Shown here in pieces: positions 18,113 to 26,463 of a DNA stretch of 64,000 nucleotides (position 1 is the stretch's first letter; the number at the start of each line of letters is the position of its first letter). The notes under the pieces are model-generated. The model did no database searches. It saw nothing but the letters and a program-made list of their open reading frames with translations, and had not been told where the DNA came from. Both the position numbers and the translations under genes were made by a program. The DNA is from Marinomonas balearica (GTDB lineage Bacteria; Pseudomonadota; Gammaproteobacteria; Pseudomonadales; Marinomonadaceae). Location: positions 112,438 to 176,437 of the forward strand of contig NZ_SNXC01000011.1 in assembly GCF_004362145.1 (NCBI RefSeq), in the 5' to 3' direction.

Positions 18113-18352
18113 ATGCTAGATCAATTTATCAAACAAATGGGAGCAGGTTTAGAGCAAGCTGCGACTACATTAGGCAAAATTCCAGCTGAAGAAATTCAGC
18201 AACAACTGCACCAAGTAGCTAAAGAGACGCTTACTAAAATGGATTTGGTTACGCGCGAAGAGTTTGAAGTACAAGCCGACATGCTTGCTACCTACCGAAA
18301 GCGCCTTGTTGAGCTTGAGGCGCGTTTAGAAGAACTTGAGAAAACTGAATAA
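18113..18352 (+). CDS. ubiK: Ubiquinone biosynthesis accessory factor UbiK
   Basis: Small coiled-coil protein of 79 residues (YqiC/UbiK family, BMFP), which assists the ubiquinone biosynthetic Ubi complex. The start MLDQFIKQMGAGLEQ, the central LTKMDLVTREEFEVQADML and the C-terminal leucine-zipper-like LVELEARLEELEK are characteristic. The ATG at 18113 has aagaggcgag upstream; the frame is open earlier but those residues are not family-like. The gene precedes yifB. Confidence 0.88.
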   Translation: MLDQFIKQMGAGLEQAATTLGKIPAEEIQQQLHQVAKETLTKMDLVTREEFEVQADMLATYRKRLVELEARLEELEKTE

Positions 18353-18362
18353 TAAAATGGAA

Positions 18363-18383
18363 GCCCTATTGAAAAAATAGGGC
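18363..18383 (+). terminator. Hairpin between ubiK and yifB
   Basis: Eight-base stem GCCCTATT / AATAGGGC with a 5-base loop, 10 bases after the ubiK stop. There is no U-tract on the plus strand, so it is more likely an attenuating or stabilising hairpin than an efficient terminator. Confidence 0.45.
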
Positions 18384-18432
18384 AGTTGAGACGAAAAGTT
18401 CGTTTCAATTGGAAACTGATCAAGGAGTGATC

Positions 18433-19950
18433 ATGAGTTTAGCTACTATATACAGTCGTGCCCGTGTCGGGGTCGACTCTCCTTTGGTAACCGTAGAAAC
18501 CCATATATCAAACGGTTTGCCTGCATTAAATATCGTTGGTTTGCCTGAGGCAGCAGTGCGCGAAGCGAAGGATCGAGTGCGCAGCGCGATTCAAAACAGC
18601 CATTTCGAATTCCCAACGCAACGTATTACCATCAATTTAGCTCCAGCCGATTTGCCGAAGGAGGGTGGGCGTTACGATCTCGCTATAGCGATAAGTATAC
18701 TGCTTGCATCTGGGCAACTTGGAGATTCAGAGCTTCGTCAGTATGAATTTTTGGGAGAGTTGTCTTTAGCAGGGGATGTAAGGGCGATCACTGGCTTGCT
18801 GCCCTCTGCGGTTGCATGCGCTAAAGCGGGCAGGCAGCTTATTTGTTCTGCAGGAAATGAACAGGAGGCCGGTTTAGTCGAGTCTGATGCGCTTTATGCG
18901 GCCTTCTTAACACAAGTGACTGCACATATATTGGGACAAAGTAAGTTACCTGTTTGTCAGCTTAGCCGGAATGTATGTGAAGGTGTTTCGAAGAAATTGC
19001 CCGATATGGCCGATGTCAAAGGACAGTATCAAGCTCGGCGAGCGTTAGAAGTTGCCGCAGCTGGAGGACATAACTTGTTGTTTGTAGGCCCTCCCGGAAC
19101 AGGCAAAACCATGTTAGCGTCACGCCTTCCGGGAATTATGCCTAAGATGATTGAAAAGGAAGCATTGGAAGTCGCGTCGGTTCAATCTGTTTCGGGCAGA
19201 AAAATGGGTCATGATTGGTTTTGGTCGCAACGGATTTTCCGTTCACCGCACCACTCAAGCTCCGCGGCAGCGTTAGTTGGAGGCGGTTCCATTCCGAAAC
19301 CCGGTGAAGCTTCTTTAGCGCATCGAGGTGTGTTATTTCTTGATGAGTTGCCGGAATTCGATCGTAAAGTGTTAGAAGTTTTACGTGAACCGTTGGAAAA
19401 TGGCGAAATACACCTCTCACGCGCTCGCGGTCAAGTATCTTACCCTGCTCGGTTTCAGCTTGTGGCGGCAATGAATGCAAGTAACGAAGCTTACAAAGGC
19501 GAGCAAGATTACTATCAATCGCAGGCAAGCCAGAAGTACCTCAAAAAATTGTCAGCTCCTTTCTTAGACCGTATTGATTTGCATGTTGAGGTTCCACCAC
19601 TTCCCTCTAGTTTGTTGGTTGATCAAAATGAATCAGGCGAACCCAGTAAGTTAATTCGGGAACGAGTAGAGCAGGCAGTGGCAAGACAGCGTTCTCGGCA
19701 GGGTTCCCAAAACGCACTTTTGTCAGGTCGAAAACTTGAGTTGATTTGCAATCTTAATGACGACGATAAGGCATTCATGCAACAAGCTTTGGAAAGATTA
19801 AAGCTCTCAGCAAGAGCTTATCATCGAGTCTTGAAAGTGGCACTCACGCTCGCTGACTTGGAAGGTGTTGATGTGTCGCGTAAGCATTTGATGGAATCAC
19901 TTGGGTATCGAAAAATGGAAAAGATGTTATCAGCCGCTGTGGGTGGCTAA
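18433..19950 (+). CDS. yifB: YifB family Mg-chelatase-like AAA+ ATPase
   Basis: Protein of 505 residues related to ComM, the hexameric helicase that promotes branch migration during natural transformation. Domains: N-terminal Lon-protease-like ChlI domain (GVDSPLVTVETHISNGLPALNIVGLPEAAVREAKDRVRSAI-type segment), AAA+ module with Walker A GPPGTGKT (residues 219-226) and Walker B VLFLDELPEF, sensor and arginine-finger region FRSPHHSSSAAALVGGG, and a C-terminal Mg-chelatase subunit domain LKLSARAYHRVLKVALTLADLEG. I used the ATG at 18433 behind aaggag rather than an ATG 24 bases earlier. The stop lies inside a 14-bp tandem duplication. Confidence 0.93.
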   Translation: MSLATIYSRARVGVDSPLVTVETHISNGLPALNIVGLPEAAVREAKDRVRSAIQNSHFEFPTQRITINLAPADLPKEGGRYDLAIAISILLASGQLGDSELRQYEFLGELSLAGDVRAITGLLPSAVACAKAGRQLICSAGNEQEAGLVESDALYAAFLTQVTAHILGQSKLPVCQLSRNVCEGVSKKLPDMADVKGQYQARRALEVAAAGGHNLLFVGPPGTGKTMLASRLPGIMPKMIEKEALEVASVQSVSGRKMGHDWFWSQRIFRSPHHSSSAAALVGGGSIPKPGEASLAHRGVLFLDELPEFDRKVLEVLREPLENGEIHLSRARGQVSYPARFQLVAAMNASNEAYKGEQDYYQSQASQKYLKKLSAPFLDRIDLHVEVPPLPSSLLVDQNESGEPSKLIRERVEQAVARQRSRQGSQNALLSGRKLELICNLNDDDKAFMQQALERLKLSARAYHRVLKVALTLADLEGVDVSRKHLMESLGYRKMEKMLSAAVGG

Positions 19951-19972
19951 TGTATTTAGGCTAATGTATTTA
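19945..19972. repeat. 14-bp tandem duplication at the yifB stop
   Basis: GGCTAATGTATTTA occurs twice head to tail (19945-19958, 19959-19972), with a degenerate third copy behind it. The yifB stop codon lies in the first copy, so copy-number change would not affect the protein. It looks like replication slippage. Confidence 0.8.
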
Positions 19973-20103
19973 GATAATGCATTTTATAAAGATTCGGTGA
20001 CTTGGTTGACTCTGACCGTATTAGCCAGTAAAAATGGCTTTTACTTATATCATATGTCTCTTATATAAGGATTCGAGGCATTTCAACATTGGAGATTGTT
20101 GAT

Positions 20104-21009
20104 ATGGTTGTGCAGTTGTTTCCCCTCTGGGCTGTTTTGTTATCGTTTTGTGCATATCTTATTCCTGATCTATTTGTTTCATTTAAATTAAGTATCGTTC
20201 CTTTGTTAATGGTTATCATGCTGTCGATGGGGTTGACGTTGCAGCTTGATGACTTCAAAAAAGTGTTTGTAAATCGAAAAGCAGTCATGGTCGGTGTTAT
20301 TTTGCAGTTTTTAGTGATGCCGATTTCAGCATATTGCATTGCAACCGTGATGGGTTTTAGCCTTGAACTTACCATTGGTATGCTGCTTGTGGGCAGTGTT
20401 GCTGGTGGCACGGCATCCAATGTGATGTGTTACTTAGCAAAAGGGGATGTCGCGCTTTCAGTTTCTATGACAGCTATCTCAACGTTAACGGGTGTCATAC
20501 TTACGCCATTGTTGGTGTCTGCTTTCATCGGCCAAAGTGTAAATGTGCCGACTTACACGATGTTCATTAGTCTGCTTAAAATCGTGTTAATTCCCGTCGC
20601 CGTAGGAGTATTAGCGAATACATTTTTAAATCGATATGTTAGAAAAATTAACGGTATTCTCCCTTATGTTTCGATGTTTACCATTGTATTTATCATCGCG
20701 ATTGTTGTGGCATTGAGTGCTGATAATCTCTCAACTCTAGGTGTGTCCGTCATGTTTGCCGTGATGCTTCACAATGGAATAGGTTTAATGCTGGGTTATT
20801 GGGTGACTTTTGCCTTAGGTTTCGATGACAAAACGTGTCGGACTATTGCATTTGAAGTCGGGCTTCAAAATTCAGGATTAGCTTCAGCGCTTGCAATCAA
20901 GTTTTTTACGCCAATGTCGGCGCTTCCCGGTTCCATTTTTAGTATTTGGCATAATATTTCCGGTTCGTTGCTGGCTGGATACTGGAGTCGACGAGAGAAG
21001 AAAGTCTGA
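20104..21009 (+). CDS. Bile acid:sodium symporter family transporter
   Basis: Inner-membrane protein of about 301 residues with roughly nine or ten hydrophobic helices. Family marks are SIVPLLMVIMLSMGLTLQLDDFKKV, the second-helix VGSVAGGTASNVMCYLAKGDVALSVSMTAISTL carrying the conserved GG-N signature, and FEVGLQNSGLASALA near the C terminus. Members move organic anions such as bile acids, pantoate or keto acids with Na+; the substrate here is unknown. A TTG at 20089 would add five residues, but ggag precedes the ATG at 20104 more sensibly. Confidence 0.88.
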   Translation: MVVQLFPLWAVLLSFCAYLIPDLFVSFKLSIVPLLMVIMLSMGLTLQLDDFKKVFVNRKAVMVGVILQFLVMPISAYCIATVMGFSLELTIGMLLVGSVAGGTASNVMCYLAKGDVALSVSMTAISTLTGVILTPLLVSAFIGQSVNVPTYTMFISLLKIVLIPVAVGVLANTFLNRYVRKINGILPYVSMFTIVFIIAIVVALSADNLSTLGVSVMFAVMLHNGIGLMLGYWVTFALGFDDKTCRTIAFEVGLQNSGLASALAIKFFTPMSALPGSIFSIWHNISGSLLAGYWSRREKKV

Positions 21010-21117
21010 TTACGTTTTTTTCTATGTTGTTTGAGGAAAAACGCGAAAGACAAATGAGTGCCACTGCGTTGATGATCAGGTAAAATATCTCAATCCGTCC
21101 ATTACGCAGAGTCCCTC

Positions 21118-23166
21118 ATGAGCCAAGCTATACCTTCAATTGCACAGCGATTAAAAAGCCTCAATAATCGCCAGTTAGAAGCGGTTAAACAAATTGATGG
21201 TCCACTCTTGGTGCTTGCTGGTGCGGGATCAGGAAAGACAAGCGTAATTACCACTAAAATCGCTTATTTAATTCAAACCTGTGGATTCAGAGCCTCCAGT
21301 ATCGTTGCCGTGACCTTTACGAATAAAGCGGCACGAGAAATGAAAGAACGCGTCGTTAGTATGCTTTCTAAGGAAGAAAGCCGTGGCTTAAGTATCTCGA
21401 CGTTTCATACGCTCGGCTTGAATATACTGCGTCGGGAGTACAGAAAGGCAGGACTGAAAGAAGGCTTCACTCTGTTTGATGCGCAAGACGGTCAGGCACT
21501 CATTAAAGAAATTCTAGATAAAGAATTTAATGGTCAAACGGACTCTACTGCCTACTGTCAGCATACTATTTCCAATTGGAAAAATGATCTTATTCCAACC
21601 CAACAAGCGGTTGTTAATGCGGACACCGAAGAATTATTGCTAGCCGCTCAGGTATACGCACAATATCAACGATATTTGCGTGCCTACAATGCAGTGGATT
21701 TCGATGATCTGATTTTACTCCCCGTCAGCTTATTGATGTCTGATGAAGCGTTGCGTGATAAGTGGCAGAAGAAGGTGCGCTATTTGTTGGTCGACGAGTG
21801 TCAAGATACCAATACCAGTCAATACGAATTGATTCGTCTTTTAGCTGGTTTTCGCCGCTGTTTTACCTTGGTTGGGGATGATGATCAGTCCATTTATGCA
21901 TGGCGAGGCGCTCGTCCTGAGAACCTAGAACAACTGTCAGTCGACTACCCAAACTTAAAGCTGGTAAAGCTTGAGCAAAACTACCGTTCAACAAAAACGA
22001 TATTAAAATCAGCCAATACCTTGATCGCGAATAACCCACACGTCTACGACAAATCCTTGTGGAGTGATTTGGGGATCGGTGATCCGATACGAGTGATGGT
22101 GACACGAAATGAAGACGCAGAGTGTGAACGCGTTGCAGCAGAAATTCAGGCAAAGCATCTTCGTAATGACATTCCCTACAAAGACTTTGCTGTATTGTAT
22201 CGCGGGAATCATCAGGCCCGGTTGTTGGAGATTAAACTTCAGGCATATCGCATTCCTTATAAAATGAATGGCGGAACCTCATTCTTCTCGCGGGCTGAAA
22301 TAAAAGATTTGATGGGCTATCTAAGGTTATTGGTGAACCCAGAAGACGATAATGCGTTCTTACGAGTGATTAACCTTCCTCGTCGTGACATTGGTCCAGC
22401 GACGTTAGAAAAAGTTGGCTTATTGGCGAATCAGCTTAAGGTCAGTTTACTTGCCGCAGCAGGCGATAAAGCATTGGATGAGAGTGTTACCGGTAAACCT
22501 CTTAGGAGTATTCAAGAGTTTACTAAGTGGATGGACACTTTGCGTCAAAGTTTGGAGAAAGGCTCTCCGATTCCTGTTATCGAACAAATGATCTACGACA
22601 TCGACTACTATGGTTGGCTGCAAGAGCAAGCAAGCTCGCCCAAAGCAGCTGAACGTCGTATTGAAAACGTACGTTTTTTGATTGAATCCATTCAACGTAT
22701 GATGGAGTCCGCGTGGGAAGAAGACGCTGATGCGGGTCTAGATCAAGCGATTGCTAAGCTTCTTTTGATCGATATGCTAGAGCGTCAAGAAGAGGAGGAA
22801 GATGAAGACAAAGTTCAACTACTGACATTACATGCTTCCAAAGGGCTTGAATACCCTCACGTTTTCTTGATTGGTTGCGAAGAAGAGCTGCTTCCCCATA
22901 GAAACAGCATCGAAAATGACGATATTGAAGAAGAGCGACGACTCGCTTACGTTGGTATTACTCGAGCTAAACGCACCTTATGCATTACCATGGCTTCGAA
23001 GCGCCGCCAATTTGGAGAAGAGATTGATTGTCTCCCAAGCCGATTTTTAGATGAGCTGCCTCAAGAAGACCTTGTATGGGAAGGTCGTGGGGATGAGTCA
23101 GCACAACAAAAGAAAGAACAAGGTAAAGCGTCTCTTTCCGCGCTTAAGGCGATGTTGAACAAGTAA
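21118..23166 (+). CDS. rep: ATP-dependent DNA helicase Rep
   Basis: Superfamily 1A 3'-5' helicase that clears proteins from DNA ahead of the replisome and assists restart. The 682 residues are close to E. coli Rep (673). Motifs in order: Q-motif LNNRQLEAV, Walker A AGAGSGKT (34-41), TFTNKAAREMKERV, DFDDLI, Walker B VDECQDTN, GDDDQSIYAWRGA, QNYRS, and LLTLHASKGLEYPHVFLIG with VGITRAKRTL. The acidic EEEEDEDK stretch before motif V and the C-terminal lysine-rich tail resemble Rep rather than UvrD. Confidence 0.95.
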   Translation: MSQAIPSIAQRLKSLNNRQLEAVKQIDGPLLVLAGAGSGKTSVITTKIAYLIQTCGFRASSIVAVTFTNKAAREMKERVVSMLSKEESRGLSISTFHTLGLNILRREYRKAGLKEGFTLFDAQDGQALIKEILDKEFNGQTDSTAYCQHTISNWKNDLIPTQQAVVNADTEELLLAAQVYAQYQRYLRAYNAVDFDDLILLPVSLLMSDEALRDKWQKKVRYLLVDECQDTNTSQYELIRLLAGFRRCFTLVGDDDQSIYAWRGARPENLEQLSVDYPNLKLVKLEQNYRSTKTILKSANTLIANNPHVYDKSLWSDLGIGDPIRVMVTRNEDAECERVAAEIQAKHLRNDIPYKDFAVLYRGNHQARLLEIKLQAYRIPYKMNGGTSFFSRAEIKDLMGYLRLLVNPEDDNAFLRVINLPRRDIGPATLEKVGLLANQLKVSLLAAAGDKALDESVTGKPLRSIQEFTKWMDTLRQSLEKGSPIPVIEQMIYDIDYYGWLQEQASSPKAAERRIENVRFLIESIQRMMESAWEEDADAGLDQAIAKLLLIDMLERQEEEEDEDKVQLLTLHASKGLEYPHVFLIGCEEELLPHRNSIENDDIEEERRLAYVGITRAKRTLCITMASKRRQFGEEIDCLPSRFLDELPQEDLVWEGRGDESAQQKKEQGKASLSALKAMLNK

Positions 23167-23238
23167 TTATTCAAGGAAGGCATTGGGTAGATTGATTGTA
23201 GATCGCATCGTCAATGCTGCTTCCTTAACTAGAATAAC

Positions 23239-23405
23239 TATTCCCTTAGCCACAATAACCGTTCCCTGAGCCACAATAACTGTTCCCTGAGCCTGTCGAA
23301 GGGAGCTTAATACCATCGATTCAAAGGTATACAAAGAGGTTTCGACAAGCTCAGCCAGCAGTTTGGCTTTTTACCTTATCAATGTTGGTCTCTGAACCAC
23401 AATTC
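23239..23405. repeat. 166-bp tandem repeat, unit 1
   Basis: First of two near-identical units. Each contains ccctgagcctgtcgaaggg, a 50-base spacer with ggtatacaaagagg, then ttcgacaagctcagcc and a tail ending in ttggtctct. The two inner 13-mers (TGAGCCTGTCGAA and TTCGACAAGCTCA) are inverted complements with one mismatch, as in REPIN-type elements built from a common extragenic palindrome. Confidence 0.8.
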
Positions 23406-23572
23406 TGTTCCCTTAGCTACAATACTGTTCCCTGAGCCACAATAACTGTTCCCTGAGCCTGTCGAAGGGAGCTTAATACCATCGATTTAAAGGTATACAA
23501 AGAGGCTTCGACAAGCTCAGCCAGCAGTTTGGCTTTTTACCTTATCAATGTTGGTCTCTAAACCATAATTCT
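23406..23572. repeat. 166-bp tandem repeat, unit 2
   Basis: Second unit at an offset of 166 bases, differing from the first by only a few substitutions and a one-base indel near its left edge. It is followed by a truncated third start. Confidence 0.8.
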
Positions 23573-23596
23573 GTTCCCTGAGCCTGTCGAAGGGAT
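23573..23596. repeat. Truncated third repeat unit
   Basis: Contains only the left part, ctgttccctgagcctgtcg, then leaves the repeat seven bases before the monooxygenase stop region. Short left-edge pieces (ttccctgagccacaataac) are themselves repeated two or three times inside each unit. Confidence 0.7.
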
Positions 23597-23602
23597 GTTT
23601 TT

Positions 23603-24751
23603 TTAAACTTCTAACCCTTGCATCCACAGTTGAGTGAGTTGATTTACTGAAATCGCCTTATGATTTAACGTTGGTTCTGTATTCATATCGAATATCTGTC
23701 GTGCAAGCTGCCTGCCTATTGTTTGAGTAGATGTGGTCTTCGCTATACGTTTTTGAAAGAATGTATTCAGCTTACTGTCCAAATCAATTTCGCGTTTCTG
23801 GACGCATTCTGTCTCTAAAGTCTGTGCAAGATGCCATGCATCTTCTAAGGCTTGGCAAGCACCTTGTCCTGATGTGGGTAAAGCAGCGTGAGCGGCATCT
23901 CCTATCATGACTACATTGTCTTTATGCCAATAAGGCAGCGGATCTAGATCATGAACAAAGATGCGATTGAGTGATGGTTTATCGTAACTGCTAAGCACAT
24001 TTCGAATGTTTTCTGGCCAGAGTTGAAAGCGTTGATGCATTTCCCTGTACCAATCCGATAACGGCCTTTCTTTGTCCATCTCGGTACGCCATGCAGCGGC
24101 CCAAAAACACTGGTTATTTTTCACTGGTACAATGCCAAAGCGTTCTTGTTTGGTTTCATGATCATTAAATCGATAATCTTGAATAGCGTGATCTAGTGTG
24201 TCGGTTTTTAACTGGCTGATACCGACAATGTTGATGAAACCTTGGTACTTAGGGAGTACTTTATCAGTGTATAGATACTTTCGAACGGGTGAATTCATAC
24301 GGCCATCGCACCCAACCACGAGATCAGCATCTTGTTTTAGTCTATCAATATCTTGTTCTGTAATGGCGTGATTGAAGTGAATCTTCACTTCTATTTTCTC
24401 CAATGCTTCTGCGAGGATCGCCAGCAGGTCACGGCGAAATATTGTCACACAGGGAGCATTACTTAGTCTATTTATCGCCTCAATGTCTAATTCAGATTGT
24501 TGAATACCATCCTTGTCATACTGGCGTGTAAACTTTGGGGCTCCTCCGGCACATTCTATTGTTTTTGAAAGCCCCATTTTATCTAAAACAAACATGGCAT
24601 TTGGCCACAGAGTGACGCCAGCCCCGATTGATGAGATACAAGAAGCGCGTTCATACATGCTTACCTGAAAGCCTTTTCTTTTCGCTAAAATAGCAAAGGC
24701 CATTCCCGATATCCCCGCCCCGATGATGATAATTTTTTTCATACTGTTCAT
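23603..24751 (-). CDS. FAD-dependent monooxygenase
   Basis: Flavoprotein hydroxylase of 382 residues in the PHBH/UbiH class (PF01494). It has the N-terminal Rossmann dinucleotide motif IIIGAGISGMAFAILAKRKG, the DG motif VVGCDGRMNSPVRKYL around residue 160, and the GD motif VVMIGDAAHAALPTSGQGACQALEDA around residue 280. The substrate is unknown; similarity in style to salicylate or urate hydroxylases is only general. A divergently transcribed LysR gene 166 bases away is its likely regulator. The start is preceded by gaggtag. Confidence 0.88.
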   Translation of the reverse strand: MNSMKKIIIIGAGISGMAFAILAKRKGFQVSMYERASCISSIGAGVTLWPNAMFVLDKMGLSKTIECAGGAPKFTRQYDKDGIQQSELDIEAINRLSNAPCVTIFRRDLLAILAEALEKIEVKIHFNHAITEQDIDRLKQDADLVVGCDGRMNSPVRKYLYTDKVLPKYQGFINIVGISQLKTDTLDHAIQDYRFNDHETKQERFGIVPVKNNQCFWAAAWRTEMDKERPLSDWYREMHQRFQLWPENIRNVLSSYDKPSLNRIFVHDLDPLPYWHKDNVVMIGDAAHAALPTSGQGACQALEDAWHLAQTLETECVQKREIDLDSKLNTFFQKRIAKTTSTQTIGRQLARQIFDMNTEPTLNHKAISVNQLTQLWMQGLEV

Positions 24752-24800
24752 TTTTCTACCTCGATAGTATATTTCGAAGGTATTCTTACAAAGCCATTAA

Positions 24801-24815
24801 ATAGGATAAACCTAT
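24801..24815. promoter_or_regulatory. Candidate LysR operator (T-N11-A)
   Basis: ATAGG-ATAAA-CCTAT is a perfect 5-bp dyad that satisfies the LysR T-N11-A rule (T at 24802, A at 24814), located between the divergent monooxygenase and LysR genes and about 50 bases upstream of the monooxygenase start. Confidence 0.45.
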
Positions 24816-24917
24816 CTTATTTGGTTTAATAATCCCGTATTTTGAGATAATAAAAGGGGTTAAAGTATGTGATACAGGTATGAGATAAATGTGTGAGGAA
24901 AAAATGCGAGATAAAAG

Positions 24918-25811
24918 ATGATAGAAAGTGTAGAGCTGCAATGGCTGCTTAGTTTCAAGGCTGTGTACGAAGCATTGAGCTTTAAATGTGCTGCGCAGAA
25001 ATTACAGATGCCGACTTCTAATGTGAGCCGACATGTTGCTTTGCTCGAACAAGCTCTCAACTTAAGGTTGTTAGAACGGACAACACGAAAAATGACGCCT
25101 ACAGCGGCAGGCGAAAAGCTCTATCATGGCATTGCCCCCATCACATTGGCGCTCGATGATTTGCTGGAAGAAGTTTGCCTTGATGGCGATTCACTTGCGG
25201 GTCATTTAAAACTTATAATGCCTGACTTGTCTTTTTTAGCGGATATCGTTGCAGAATTTTGCCTCCAAAATCCTCGAATAAAGCTCAGTTGTGATACGCA
25301 ACTAAACCCCACCGAAGGCCTCCTAGAGGGGTTCGACCTTGTCTTAAGGTTTGGTCGCGGGCAATTAGAAGATTCGGGTTGGGTTGCTAAGGAAGTAATG
25401 CGTTGGCCGAGTTGTATTGTTGTTGCTCCGCAGTTAATGGCTCGTCATCCAATGCCGCAAACCGTAGAGGAATTGAGTAAGGCCCCTTGTATCACAAGTC
25501 TATCAGTTTTGCAGGGCATGCCGTGGAATTTTCAAAATGGCCGTACTATTCAAGTTGTCTCTAGCTACAAGGTTAACAGTGGCCAAATGGCAAAAGCGGC
25601 AGCGCTGAGAGGGCTTGGTTTTGCGATACTCCCTATTCATGCATGTGAAACAGAAATTGAACAAGGGTCTCTTATTAAGGTTGAGCTAGACTGTATTCCT
25701 GAGGATCTTGTTTTATATGCCTTATACTCGGGAAGAAAATACCCCTTAGCGAAAGTGAAAGCGTTTCTGGCGCACTTGGAAAAGAGGGTTAGAAGCATTG
25801 TCAGCCCTTGA
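24918..25811 (+). CDS. LysR-family transcriptional regulator
   Basis: Regulator of 297 residues with an N-terminal winged HTH (LLSFKAVYEALSFKCAAQKLQMPTSNVSRHVALLEQALNLRLLERTTRKMTPT region, residues about 9-60) and a periplasmic-binding-type effector domain. The PTSNVSRHVALLE recognition helix and the one-letter pattern of the C-terminal part (GFDLVLRFGRGQLEDSGWVAKE, GLGFAILPIHACE) put it in the CrgA/DsdC-like subgroup. It is divergent from the FAD monooxygenase, the usual arrangement for a LysR regulator and its target. Inducer unknown. Confidence 0.88.
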   Translation: MIESVELQWLLSFKAVYEALSFKCAAQKLQMPTSNVSRHVALLEQALNLRLLERTTRKMTPTAAGEKLYHGIAPITLALDDLLEEVCLDGDSLAGHLKLIMPDLSFLADIVAEFCLQNPRIKLSCDTQLNPTEGLLEGFDLVLRFGRGQLEDSGWVAKEVMRWPSCIVVAPQLMARHPMPQTVEELSKAPCITSLSVLQGMPWNFQNGRTIQVVSSYKVNSGQMAKAAALRGLGFAILPIHACETEIEQGSLIKVELDCIPEDLVLYALYSGRKYPLAKVKAFLAHLEKRVRSIVSP

Positions 25812-25918
25812 GTACTGAATAAGGTTTGTGGCTGAACTATTGACTAAGAGATGCGGGTGGTAAATGAGTGGTCGATAGAAAGCAGCCTACTGAAAATACG
25901 ACTGAATAGAGGTTATCT

Positions 25919-26341
25919 ATGATAATGCAATGGCTTGAAAAAATGTCAGGAACAAAATGGCTCGGAAACGGAGAGTTATGGCTTGATCCTGAAGGCAACA
26001 ATGCCGACACGTATCCTTGTGAATTAATGATCAAAGCAGATTCCATTCACTATGTTTGGACCTTTGAAGGCGAGAAAAAACAAGGAAGCTTCGTGTTTAA
26101 TGATAGCGGTGCGGTTTGGGTAGACAGCTGGCATCAGCAAGAATCTGTGCAGTGCTTAAATGTGCCTCAAGCGTGGGGGGTTTTTACGCTGAGCTATGAG
26201 TATGAAGTTCCGAACAACCCTAACTGGGGGTGGCAAAGTAAACTGTCTGAACGCCCTGATGGAACACTTGTTCTCCAAATGACAAACATCACGCCATGGG
26301 GTGAAGACGGCAGGGCGGTAAGAATGGTGTTTACTCGATAA
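25919..26341 (+). CDS. Small conserved protein, possibly DUF1579/lipocalin-like
   Basis: Soluble protein of 140 residues with no signal peptide, rich in tryptophan and alternating strand-like segments: GNGELWLDPEG, YPCELMIKADSIHYVWTFEGEKKQGSFVF, VWVDSWHQQESVQCLNV, NWGWQSKLSE and LVLQMTNITPWGEDGRAVRMVF. This looks like a small beta-barrel; I recall DUF1579-type proteins with the same CE-W-DSWHQ-GW rhythm, but I am not certain. It stands alone. RBS agaggt 6 bases before the ATG at 25919. Function unknown. Confidence 0.6.
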   Translation: MIMQWLEKMSGTKWLGNGELWLDPEGNNADTYPCELMIKADSIHYVWTFEGEKKQGSFVFNDSGAVWVDSWHQQESVQCLNVPQAWGVFTLSYEYEVPNNPNWGWQSKLSERPDGTLVLQMTNITPWGEDGRAVRMVFTR

Positions 26342-26463
26342 TAGGTTAATAAATTAGTTTAAGCGGACTTCCTTAAGACATCAGTTTGGAGTCTTTTCAT
26401 TCATCATCGATTAGCTGTGCCTAGTGAATAGCAGTTAAATAGCATGGTTTAATTAAACTGTGC

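Noticed and set aside
23239-23596. CRISPR array
   Set aside because: The repeats are 166 bp with identical interior and no unique spacers; no cas genes.
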